Shown one piece after another: positions 1 through 6,495 of a stretch of 11,817 nucleotides of DNA. Origin of the DNA: DASQVO01 sp035640715 (lineage in GTDB: Bacteria > Actinomycetota > Actinomycetes > Streptosporangiales > Streptosporangiaceae). The translations under genes were made by a program, and so were the position numbers. Under the pieces are notes generated by a model. It did no database searches. It saw nothing but the letters and a program-made list of their open reading frames with translations, and was not told where the DNA came from. Position 1 is the first letter of the stretch, and every line of letters begins with the position of its first letter. The stretch spans positions 1 through 11,817 of the forward strand of contig DASQVO010000036.1 in NCBI GenBank assembly GCA_035640715.1. Reading direction: 5' to 3'.

Positions 1-332
1 ACCTCGTCCATGTCCAGGCCGCGGACCGCCTCGATGACCTGCTCGAGCGCGGGCGCCGGCAGCGCGCCGGGCTGGGAGAAGACCAGGACTCCGTCGCGGA
101 AGGCCATCAGCGTAGGGATCGAGGTGATCTGCGCGGCGGCGGCCAGTTCCTGCTGGTCATCCGTATCGATCTTGCCGAACGTGATGTCGGCGTGCTGCTC
201 GCTGGCCGCCTGGAACACCGGCGCGAACATGCGGCACGGCCCGCACCAGGACGCCCACCAGTCGACGAGCGTGATGCCGGGCTGGGTGACCGTGTCCTCG
301 AACGTGTCCTTCGTCAGTGCGATGGTGCTCAT
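1..332 (-). CDS. trxA: thioredoxin (3' end outside window)
   Basis: Cytosolic dithiol-disulfide oxidoreductase. The minus strand reads from an ATG at 332, preceded by a good Shine-Dalgarno (GAGGAG, about 4-9 bases upstream), and stays open to the window edge, so about 110 residues are visible and the C-terminus is missing. The thioredoxin fold is clear: WASWCGPC at residues 26-33 gives the redox pair Cys30/Cys33, and the cis-proline loop T-S-I-P73-T follows. The visible length is already close to a full thioredoxin (105-125 residues), so only a few residues should be missing. It is divergent from the CsoR/CstR-family gene and shares its regulatory spacer, where one of two matching dyads lies 28 bases upstream of its start. 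Inferred role here: reduction of protein persulfides and disulfides made during sulfane-sulfur stress. Confidence 0.93.
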   Translation of the reverse strand, partial: MSTIALTKDTFEDTVTQPGITLVDWWASWCGPCRMFAPVFQAASEQHADITFGKIDTDDQQELAAAAQITSIPTLMAFRDGVLVFSQPGALPAPALEQVIEAVRGLDMDE

Positions 333-359
333 CTGCTCCTCATCCGGTCGTGACGGTAA

Positions 360-375
360 ATACCCCACGTGGTAT
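360..375. promoter_or_regulatory. candidate CsoR/CstR operator 1, thioredoxin side
   Basis: ATACC-CCACGT-GGTAT is a perfect 5-bp inverted repeat with a 6-bp spacer. It lies 28 bp upstream of the thioredoxin ATG, where a minus-strand promoter would be (TTATAC and TATTTA both lie in or beside it). CsoR-family tetramers are known to bind dyads with a G/C tract flanked by A/T, and CstR sites are of the ATACC...GGTAT kind. The same pattern recurs at 464-479. That it is bound by the adjacent regulator is inference. Confidence 0.65.
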
Positions 376-463
376 AACGCGGCAGGGCGGCCGGAATTCC
401 CGCACCCGTCCGCGTGGCGATCCGCTGCCGCCGGGCGCACGGCACCGCCACTGGCCCGGGCCG

Positions 464-479
464 ATACCGGCCAGGGTAT
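464..479. promoter_or_regulatory. candidate CsoR/CstR operator 2, regulator side
   Basis: ATACC-GGCCAG-GGTAT has the same half-sites and the same 6-bp spacer as the dyad at 360-375, with an unrelated spacer sequence, so the match lies in the half-sites. Its right arm overlaps the TATAAT box at 477-482, a position suited to autorepression of the regulator gene. The two dyads are 104 bp apart start to start, close to ten helical turns. No other copy of this exact pattern was found in the window by eye. Confidence 0.68.
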
Positions 480-482
480 AAT
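477..482 (+). promoter_or_regulatory. -10 box of the regulator operon
   Basis: A perfect TATAAT lies 17 bp upstream of the ATG at 500 and overlaps operator 2. No good -35 hexamer is seen at 17 bp spacing. Transcription would start near 489, giving a very short leader that still contains the Shine-Dalgarno GGAGG at 489-493. Confidence 0.55.
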
Positions 483-499
483 GTGACTGGAGGATTCAG

Positions 500-754
500 A
501 TGCAGATCGCAGCCGAGGAGCTTGCCGGCGTCGTCAGGCGGCTCCGCCGCGCGGAGGGACAGATCCGCGGCGTCATCCGCATGATCGAGGATGGCCGCGA
601 CTGCGCCGACGTCGTGACGCAACTGGCGGCGGTGTCCCGGGCGCTCGACCGCGCCGGTTTCAAGGTCATCGCAACCGGCCTGCGGCAGTGCGCCGGGGAC
701 GGCGACGCCATCAGCGAGGAGCAGCTTGAGAAACTGTTCCTTTCCCTGGCCTGA
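500..754 (+). CDS. CsoR/CstR-family repressor, probable persulfide sensor
   Basis: An 84-residue all-helical DUF156 (CsoR/RcnR/CstR/FrmR) DNA-binding regulator. The typical opening is present: LRRAEGQIRGVIRMIEDGRDC at about residues 15-35. Copper-sensing CsoR uses Cys, then His-x3-Cys. Here the two cysteines are kept (Cys35 and Cys64), but the histidine position is Gly60 (G-L-R-Q-C), so the Cu(I) site is incomplete. A two-cysteine site without the His is the hallmark of CstR-type persulfide sensors, which form di- or polysulfide crosslinks and leave DNA. The neighbours agree: rhodanese and SufE-like genes downstream, thioredoxin divergent, no copper ATPase or chaperone. Start ATG has GGAGG at 489-493. 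Likely autoregulated through 464-479. The family call is firm; the ligand is inferred. Confidence 0.9.
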   Translation: MQIAAEELAGVVRRLRRAEGQIRGVIRMIEDGRDCADVVTQLAAVSRALDRAGFKVIATGLRQCAGDGDAISEEQLEKLFLSLA

Positions 755-963
755 GACGGCCTCCGGCGCAGATGACAGATGCCCTCTTCCGGGACTGCTG
801 CGCCTGCTTGAATCGTGGCATGCTGGTTATCCAGCGGCCAGGGCGAAAACCGCGGCGCCGGGAAGGGCCGGCGCTGGCGCGGCGTTATTTAGCTGCGATA
901 CCTTCCGCCTCCCGTACCGTGGCGCGGGCGGGAAAGCGGACAGCGAGCGGAGGTGATGAAGCC

Positions 964-1845
964 ATGGTCCTGCCTTATGACTCTGCGGCGAAGTTCCAGG
1001 ACTACGCCCACCCGGAGATGCTCGTCTCCACGGAATGGCTGGCCACCCACGCCGGCGACCCGGGCCTTGTCGTGGCGGAATCCGACGAGGACGTGCTCCT
1101 GTACGAGACCGGCCACATCCCCGGCGCGGTCAAGCTGGACTGGCATACCGAGCTGAACGACCCGCTCACCCGCGACTACGTGGACGGCAGCGGATTCGCC
1201 CGGCTGATGTCGGAGAAGGGCATCTCCCGGGACACCACGCTCGTGCTGTACGGCGACCGGAACAACTGGTGGGCCGCGTACGCGCTGTGGGTATGCACGC
1301 TGTTCGGCCACCCGGACGTCCGCCTCCTCGATGGCGGGCGGTCCAAGTGGATCGCCGAGGGGCGCCCGCTCACCAAGGAGGTGCCGGAGCGCCCGCGCGC
1401 CGACTACCCGGTGGTGGAACGTGACGACACGAAGGTGCGGGCGTTCCGGGACCAGGTGCGTGCCCACCTGGGCAAGCCGATGATCGACGTGCGATCGCCG
1501 GGCGAATACACCGGTGAGCTGCTGCACATGCCCGATTACCCGCAGGAGGGTGCCGTGCGGGGCGGTCACATCCCGGGCGCGAAGAATGTCCCGTGGGCAC
1601 GTGCCGCGGCCGAGGACAGTACTTTCCGGGCCCGCAAGGAGCTGGAGGCGATCTACGCCGACGAGGCGGGGCTGCACCCGGACGACGATGTCGTGGTCTA
1701 CTGCCGGATCGGCGAGCGGTCCAGCCACACCTGGTTCGTGCTGCACCACCTGCTCGGGTTCCCGAACGTACGCAACTACGACGGGTCATGGACCGAGTGG
1801 GGTAATACCGTCCGGGTTCCCATTGCCCGGGGTGAGAAGCCATGA
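964..1845 (+). CDS. sseA: thiosulfate sulfurtransferase (tandem rhodanese), SseA/CysA type
   Basis: A 293-residue cytosolic rhodanese that moves sulfane sulfur from a donor such as thiosulfate to a thiophilic acceptor through a cysteine persulfide. There are two rhodanese domains. The N-terminal one (about 18-135) has H-I-P-G at 51-54 but no catalytic Cys and is structural. The C-terminal one (about 165-285) has DVRSPGEY, GGHIPGA and the active loop Y-C247-R-I-G-E-R. The CRIGER loop is that of actinobacterial SseA/CysA proteins. The start is set by a strong Shine-Dalgarno (GGAGGTGA, 949-956) 7 bp before ATG 964; the frame is open further upstream (to 772), but without such a site. The 209-bp gap after the regulator shows no convincing promoter or terminator, so it may be read from the regulator's promoter. 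Its stop overlaps the next start (ATGA), implying translational coupling to the SufE-like gene. Confidence 0.93.
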   Translation: MVLPYDSAAKFQDYAHPEMLVSTEWLATHAGDPGLVVAESDEDVLLYETGHIPGAVKLDWHTELNDPLTRDYVDGSGFARLMSEKGISRDTTLVLYGDRNNWWAAYALWVCTLFGHPDVRLLDGGRSKWIAEGRPLTKEVPERPRADYPVVERDDTKVRAFRDQVRAHLGKPMIDVRSPGEYTGELLHMPDYPQEGAVRGGHIPGAKNVPWARAAAEDSTFRARKELEAIYADEAGLHPDDDVVVYCRIGERSSHTWFVLHHLLGFPNVRNYDGSWTEWGNTVRVPIARGEKP

Positions 1846-2279
1846 CCACGAGCGCGCTGAACCCGCGCCTGGCGGAGATCGCCGAGGACTTTACGACGCT
1901 GCCGGGCAAGGAACGCCTTCAGCTGCTGCTGGAATTCTCCGACGACCTGCCGGCGCTGCCCGCCAGGTACGCCAGTCACCGCGACCTGCTCGAGCAGGTG
2001 CCGGAGTGCCAGTCGCCGCTGTTCCTGGCTGTCGAGGTAGACGACGATGGCGCCGTTCACCTGTTCTTTGACGCGCCGCCGGAGGCGCCGACCACCCGCG
2101 GGTTCGCTGGCATCCTGCACGCCGGGCTGGACGGGCTCAGCGCGGATGACGTCCTGGCGACGCCGGGCGAATTCTCCAGCCAGCTGGGACTGCAGGACCT
2201 GGTGAGCCCGCTGCGGCTGCGCGGCATGGCCGCGATGCTGTCCCGCATCAAGCGCCAGGTACGCGAGCAGCGCGGCTGA
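1842..2279 (+). CDS. SufE-like sulfur acceptor protein
   Basis: A 145-residue protein of the SufE/NifU-like family. SufE proteins accept persulfide sulfur on one cysteine and pass it on, classically from SufS to the Fe-S scaffold. The family pattern is visible: an N-terminal helix with AEDFTTLPGKERLQLLLEF (about 14-32), then VPECQSPLF with the single acceptor Cys56, and a C-terminal helical part with LSPR-like sequence (LVSPLRLRGMAAML). The start ATG overlaps the rhodanese stop by 4 bases (ATGA). A rhodanese beside a SufE-like gene is also found in mycobacteria (sseA with its neighbour), so here the donor is more likely the rhodanese than a SufS desulfurase; no sufS, sufB, sufC or sufD lies in view. 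Family membership is secure; the donor partner is inferred. Confidence 0.88.
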   Translation: MTTSALNPRLAEIAEDFTTLPGKERLQLLLEFSDDLPALPARYASHRDLLEQVPECQSPLFLAVEVDDDGAVHLFFDAPPEAPTTRGFAGILHAGLDGLSADDVLATPGEFSSQLGLQDLVSPLRLRGMAAMLSRIKRQVREQRG

Positions 2280-2380
2280 CGGCAACAAGGTCTGCGGGTA
2301 TCAGGTTCTTGGCCGATGAACCATCTACCGGAGACCTCGCCCACATCCGGGCGGCTCCACATCGGCCCGGGAGCCGGGCG

Positions 2381-3270
2381 ATGAACACCCCCCGGGATGG
2401 ACAGGCCCGGCCGGCACCGTCTGCGCTGCCGGGACGCCCGTTCCCGCTGGGCGCGACGCCTTGTGACGGGGGGACGAACTTCGCCGTGGCGTCCGACGTC
2501 GCCGACGCGATGACGCTGTGCCTGCTCAGCGACACAGGCACAGAGACGCGGATACCCCTGCGGGACTACGACGCTGGCGTCTGGCACGGCTTCGTGCCTG
2601 GCGTCGGTGCCGGGCAAGCCTATGGGTACCGCGCGGCCGGCCCTTATGAGCCGTCCCGCGGGGTGCGCTGCAACGAGGCGCCGGGCTCGGGCACGAGGCG
2701 GCCATCGGCTACCTGGTCGACCTCGGCGTGACAGCCGTCGAACTGCTGCCGGTGCACGAGATCGTCCCCGAGGGCTGGCTGGCCGGCCGGGGGCTCACGA
2801 ACTACTGGGGATACAACACGATCGGGTACTTCGCCCCCAGCCAGGCGTATTCCGCCGCGGTGCGCGCGGGGCGCCCCGGCGGCCAGGTCGCCGAGTTCAA
2901 GGCCATGATCGACGCGCTGCAACGGGCCGGCATCGAGGTGCTGCTCGACGTGGTGTTCAACCACACCGCGGAAGGCAACCATCTCGGCCCGACACTGTGC
3001 TTCCGCGGGCTCGACAATCCCGCCTACTACCGCCTTGACGCCGGTGATCCCCGGTACTACTTCGATACGACCGGCACGGGCAATTCGCTGAACGCCGGCC
3101 ATCCCTTGACCCTCCAGCTAATCATGGACTCGCTGCGGCACTGGCTCACGGATTTCCGCGTCGACGGCTTCCGGTTCGACCTCGCGGCCACGCTGGCGCG
3201 GCAGGAGGGCGGCTTCGACCGGATGTCGGCGTTCTTTGACCTCGTCTCCCAGGATCCGGTGGTGTCGCGA
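2381..3270 (+). pseudogene. glgX: glycogen debranching enzyme GlgX, deleted and truncated
   Basis: Two out-of-frame pieces of a GlgX-type GH13 glycogen debranching enzyme (normally about 700 residues). Piece 1 starts at ATG 2381 and carries the N-terminal CBM48-like part (PFPLGATPCDGGTNFAVAS to GYRAAGPYEPSRGVRCN). Near 2680 it jumps to piece 2 in another frame, which begins AGLGHEAAIGYLVDLGV and runs through LLPVHE, NYWGYNTIGYF, DVVFNHTAEGNH, NSLN and DGFRFDLA (nucleophile Asp codon 3178-3180) to SQDPVVSR at 3270. Roughly 115-120 codons between the pieces are missing, and the gene ends just before where the family has its acid/base glutamate (LIAEPWD). An active enzyme cannot be made. The domain order and high similarity of what remains suggest recent decay. 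Deletion size is judged from remembered family sequence, not an alignment. Confidence 0.85.
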
Positions 3271-3457
3271 GGCGCAACCAGCGACTCCTCATCGAAGATA
3301 ATCGTTCGTGTGATGTCGCGGCTGGCGTGGGCGCGGGCATTGAGCACATCGTCGCGGAGAAGCCAGGGGAGAGTTTCGCTAGTGAACTCACTCCTGTAGC
3401 CTGCGAATAGTGGACCGCATGCCATAGCGCCTGCGGCACGCTGCAGCCCGCCGAGCA
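3271..3457. other. anomalous insert between glgX remnant and oxidoreductase
   Basis: About 187 bp that starts exactly where GlgX similarity stops. It is visibly poorer in G+C than the flanks and does not continue any neighbour. On the minus strand one frame, roughly 3440 to 3270, reads like part of a real protein (for example FTSETLPWLLRDDV, then ASRDITRTIIFDEESLV), but it has no clear start or stop of its own and I do not recognise the family. It may be the end of a gene carried in by the rearrangement that cut glgX. It must also contain any promoter for the oxidoreductase, and none is obvious. Confidence 0.4.
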
Positions 3458-5764
3458 TTGGAGATCTCGCTGAACGGCTCAGAGGAACCGGCCGCATCAG
3501 GAAGCTGGCGGCCCGGCGCATGCATCCTGTGCGAGTGCAACTGCGGAATCGAGATCCTGGTCGGTGCGGACGGCCGGTCGTTCAACCGCATCCGCGGCGA
3601 CAAGCTGCATCCCTCGTCCCGCGGATATACCTGTAACAAGGCCCTGCGCCTGGATCATTACCAGAACGGCCGGGCGGGCAGGGTCACGCAGCCGCTGCGG
3701 CGCCGTGCGGACGGCACGTTCGAGGAGATCGACTGGGACACGGCGATCCGCGAGGTGGCCGCGCGGCTGAGGGAGATCCGGGACGCCCACGGCGGAGAGG
3801 CGGTCTTCTACTACGGCGGCGGCGGTCAGGGAAACCACCTAGGCGGCGCCTACGCGACGGCGACGCTGGCGGCGCTGGGAGCCCGCTACCGTTCCAGCGC
3901 GCTAGCGCAGGAGAAGACGGGCGAGTTCTGGGTGAATGCCCGGATGCTGGGGGACTACACCCGGGCAGACGTCGAGCATTGCGAGGTCGCGGTGTTCGTC
4001 GGCAAGAATCCCTACCAGTCCCACGGCTTCCCGCGGGCGCGCTCGGTGCTCAAGGAGATCGCGAAGGATCCGGGGCGGTCGATGATCGTGATCGACCCGG
4101 TGCGGACGGAGACCGCGGAACTCGCCGACTTCCATCTGCAGGTCCGCCCCGGCACCGACGTCTATCTGCTGACGGCCCTGGCGGCGGTCCTGGTCCAGGA
4201 GGACCTGGTCGCGACCGGCTGGCTGGCCACCCACGCCGACGGCCTCGATGCCGTGCGGGCCGTCCTCGGGCGGGTCCCGGTCAGCCGGTACTGCGAGGCG
4301 TCAGGCGTGGCGGAGGACCTGGTGCGCGCCGCTGCCCGCAGGATCGCGGCCGCCGGTTCCGTTGCGGTCCTTGAGGACCTCGGCGTGCAGATGAACAGGG
4401 ACTCGACCCTGGTCAGCTACGTCGAGAAGCTGCTCTGGCTGCTGACGGGCAACCTGGGCAAGCGCGGGGCGCAGTACCTGTTCTCCCGCATGGCCGCCAT
4501 CGGCCGGGACCGCGGGTACCCGGCTGGTGAGGGCCCGAGGAGCCCGGTCGTGAAGGCCCCGGTCATCAGCGGCCTGGTGCCGTGCAACGTCATCGCTGAC
4601 GAGATCCTCACCGACCATCCTGATCGTTACCGGGCGATGCTGGTGGAGAGCAGCAACCCCGCGCACTCGCTGGCTGATTCGGCCCGGATGCGGGAGGCGC
4701 TGCGGGCGCTGGACCTGGTCGTGGTCATCGACGTGGCGATGACCGAGACCGCCCGCCTGGCCCACTACGTGCTGCCCGCGCCCACCCAGTATGAGAAGTT
4801 CGAGGCGACCTTCTTCAACTTTGAATTTCCCCGCAACGTGTTCCACCTCCGTCATCCGGTGGTGGAAGCGCCCGGGGACGTCCTGCCCGAGCCCGAGATT
4901 CACGCGCGCCTGGTCGAGGCGCTGGGAGCGCTGGGCGAGGCGGACTACAGCCCCCTCAGAAAGGCGGCGGCCCGGGGCCGTGCAGCTTTCGCCGGCGCCT
5001 TCCTCGCGGCGGTCGCCGCTGACCGCCGGCTCACCAGGCTGGCTCCCGTACTGCTGTACCGCACCCTCGGGCCCACCCTGGGCAGCGGCGCGGCGGCCGC
5101 GGCGGTCCTGTGGGCCGCGGCCCGCAAGTGCGCCGGCGAGAACCCCGCCGGGGTGAAACGGGCGGGCTACGGGGAAGGACCGGAGGCGGGCGAGCGGCTC
5201 TTCGACGCCATCCTGTCCAGCCCGCACGGGCTGGTCATCACCGATGACGATCAGGACGAGACGTGGCGGCGGGTGGGCAGGCGGATCCAGCTCGACATTC
5301 CCGAACTGCTCGCTGAGGTCGCGGCGCTGGCCGCGCGGCCGTTTCCCGCGCCCGACCCGGACTGGCCATATGTCCTCTCGGCCGGGGAACGCCGCGCCTT
5401 CACCGCTAACACGATCATCCGCGACCCTGGCTGGCGCAAGCGTGATGCCGGCGGCACGCTGCGGATGAGCACCGCCGACGCCGAGCGGCTGGGGATAACT
5501 GCCGGTGACCGGGTGCGGCTGACCACCAGGCGGGGCGCCGCCGATGTCGTCGTCGAGCCCACCCCCCGCATGCAGGTCGGCCACCTGTCGCTGCCGAACG
5601 GGATGGGCCTGTCCGTGCCCGGGTCCGAGGGGGCGCCGGTGGTCACCGGCGTCGCGCCGAACGAGCTGACCGCCGCCAGTGACCGGGACGCGTGGGCCGG
5701 CACCCCCTGGCACAAGCACGTCCCTGCCCGGCTCGATGTCCTGGGCACGGCGGCGCTGCCGTGA
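3458..5764 (+). CDS. molybdopterin oxidoreductase with N-terminal Fe-S motif
   Basis: A 768-residue member of the molybdopterin (DMSO-reductase/formate-dehydrogenase) superfamily, without a Tat signal and so probably cytosolic. A [4Fe-4S] motif C22-x2-C25-x3-C29-x29-C59 is followed by Lys61 (YTCNK), as in formate-dehydrogenase-like proteins. Then come the MopB core (GKNPYQSHG, ESSNPAHSLAD) and a C-terminal molydopterin-dinucleotide-binding barrel from about 636 (WPYVLSAGERRAFTANT to the PNGMG and VAPNELT segments). The part where formate dehydrogenases place Cys or Sec reads ALAQEKTGE (148-156), with no Cys or TGA, so the metal ligand is unclear. The start is uncertain: TTG 3458 is the only usual initiator between the stop at 3425 and Cys22, and it lacks a convincing Shine-Dalgarno. 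Substrate and electron partner are unknown. The HxlR gene follows after 10 bp. Confidence 0.88.
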   Translation: MEISLNGSEEPAASGSWRPGACILCECNCGIEILVGADGRSFNRIRGDKLHPSSRGYTCNKALRLDHYQNGRAGRVTQPLRRRADGTFEEIDWDTAIREVAARLREIRDAHGGEAVFYYGGGGQGNHLGGAYATATLAALGARYRSSALAQEKTGEFWVNARMLGDYTRADVEHCEVAVFVGKNPYQSHGFPRARSVLKEIAKDPGRSMIVIDPVRTETAELADFHLQVRPGTDVYLLTALAAVLVQEDLVATGWLATHADGLDAVRAVLGRVPVSRYCEASGVAEDLVRAAARRIAAAGSVAVLEDLGVQMNRDSTLVSYVEKLLWLLTGNLGKRGAQYLFSRMAAIGRDRGYPAGEGPRSPVVKAPVISGLVPCNVIADEILTDHPDRYRAMLVESSNPAHSLADSARMREALRALDLVVVIDVAMTETARLAHYVLPAPTQYEKFEATFFNFEFPRNVFHLRHPVVEAPGDVLPEPEIHARLVEALGALGEADYSPLRKAAARGRAAFAGAFLAAVAADRRLTRLAPVLLYRTLGPTLGSGAAAAAVLWAAARKCAGENPAGVKRAGYGEGPEAGERLFDAILSSPHGLVITDDDQDETWRRVGRRIQLDIPELLAEVAALAARPFPAPDPDWPYVLSAGERRAFTANTIIRDPGWRKRDAGGTLRMSTADAERLGITAGDRVRLTTRRGAADVVVEPTPRMQVGHLSLPNGMGLSVPGSEGAPVVTGVAPNELTAASDRDAWAGTPWHKHVPARLDVLGTAALP

Positions 5765-5774
5765 GATTGACCGG

Positions 5775-6287
5775 ATGAAGCGCACTCCGTTCTCGTCATG
5801 GCCTTGCTCGGTCGCCCGCACCATCGACGTGGTGGGCGACTGGTGGACACCGCTGGTGCTCCGCGAGGCCTACTTCGGGACCAGGAGATTCGACGATTTC
5901 GAGCGGATCCTGGGCATCGGCCGTAACGTGCTGACGCAGCGGCTGAACCGGCTCGTGGCCGAGGAGCTGCTGCGCCGCGTTCCCTATCAGGAAAGACCCC
6001 TCCGGCACGAGTACGTGCTGACCGAGAAGGGGCGCGACTTCTTCCCGGTGCTCGCGGCGATCAGCCGGTGGGGAGACCGCTGGCTGGCCGCGCCGGAAGG
6101 GCCGCCCGTCGTCCTGCACCACACAACATGCGGTCATGCCACCCACGCCGAGGTCGTCTGCGCCCGCTGCCGGGAACCGCTCGCACTCGAAGACGTCGAG
6201 CCGCGCCTAGGCCCCGGCTTCCCCGCGGCGCTCCGCGAGAAGGCCCAGGCCACCGGCCACTTCGGCAGCGACCCGTCGCACCCGTAA
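5775..6287 (+). CDS. HxlR-family winged-helix regulator with C-terminal Cys/His cluster
   Basis: A 170-residue HxlR/YodB-type transcription factor. The family core is clear: W-P-C11-S-V-A-R-T-I-D-V-V-G-D-W-W-T near the N-terminus, then FDDFERILGIGRNVLTQRLNRL (recognition region) and YVLTEKGRDFFPVL. Cys11 lies where YodB/HypR-type members carry their redox-sensing cysteine. After the core comes an extension with C119-G-H121 and C129-x2-C132, a zinc-ribbon-like set also found in some actinobacterial HxlR proteins. ATG 5775 is chosen because it begins right before the core; an upstream start would lie inside the oxidoreductase. Only 10 bp separate it from the oxidoreductase, so the two are probably one transcript and it may regulate that operon in response to electrophiles or redox change. 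This role is inference. Confidence 0.88.
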   Translation: MKRTPFSSWPCSVARTIDVVGDWWTPLVLREAYFGTRRFDDFERILGIGRNVLTQRLNRLVAEELLRRVPYQERPLRHEYVLTEKGRDFFPVLAAISRWGDRWLAAPEGPPVVLHHTTCGHATHAEVVCARCREPLALEDVEPRLGPGFPAALREKAQATGHFGSDPSHP

Positions 6288-6317
6288 CAAACCGCGCCTG
6301 GTTGACCTGGCCGTCGC

Positions 6318-6362
6318 GGCCGGCCGGCGAGCTCATGGGCCGTGTGACAGCACCGGCCGGCC
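6318..6362. repeat. perfect 10-bp inverted repeat, possible terminator
   Basis: GGCCGGCCGG (6318-6327) and CCGGCCGGCC (6353-6362) are perfect reverse complements 25 bp apart, 30 bp after the HxlR stop. The stem is very strong, but the loop is long and no T-run follows. It may end the oxidoreductase-HxlR transcript. Each arm is itself made of GGCC/CCGG units, so chance pairing in GC-rich DNA cannot be ruled out. Confidence 0.4.
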
Positions 6363-6376
6363 TCTGGCGGGAACAG

Positions 6377-6405
6377 TTGAGCGGAGCCCGCGCTGATCGT
6401 ATGGT
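6377..6405 (+). promoter_or_regulatory. candidate sigma-70-type promoter of acyl-CoA synthetase
   Basis: TTGAGC (6377-6382) and TATGGT (6400-6405) are separated by exactly 17 bp. Transcription would start near 6412 and give a leader of about 84 nt containing the hairpin at 6433-6452. Both hexamers are imperfect. Confidence 0.45.
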
Positions 6406-6432
6406 GCGTATTGACCCTATCGGGTGTGCGGC

Positions 6433-6452
6433 CGGGTTGATGCGGCAACCCG
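6433..6452 (+). other. leader hairpin before acyl-CoA synthetase
   Basis: CGGGTTG-ATGCGG-CAACCCG forms a perfect 7-bp stem with a 6-nt loop, 43 nt before the start codon. It could affect leader stability or translation. It has no T-run, so it is not a classic attenuator, and I do not recognise a riboswitch here. Confidence 0.35.
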
Positions 6453-6495
6453 CCGCGCGGCGGCCAGCGAAGGCCGCGCAACGGATGGGGCTGAG

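Noticed and set aside
772..963. N-terminal extension of the rhodanese
   Set aside because: A strong Shine-Dalgarno stands just before ATG 964, and the extension does not resemble the family.
889..1749. 286-residue minus-strand open frame
   Set aside because: Antisense of the rhodanese gene, whose active loop and domain order are clear.
2304..2322. GGTTC...GAACC hairpin after the SufE-like gene as terminator
   Set aside because: Only a 5-bp stem with a 9-nt loop and no T-run; too weak to call.
3896..3925. Selenocysteine or other recoding in the oxidoreductase
   Set aside because: There is no in-frame TGA anywhere in the gene; the ligand region simply lacks Cys.
4301..5824. 507-residue minus-strand open frame
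   Set aside because: Antisense of the molybdopterin oxidoreductase, with low-complexity Arg/Gly/Asp-rich sequence and no motif.
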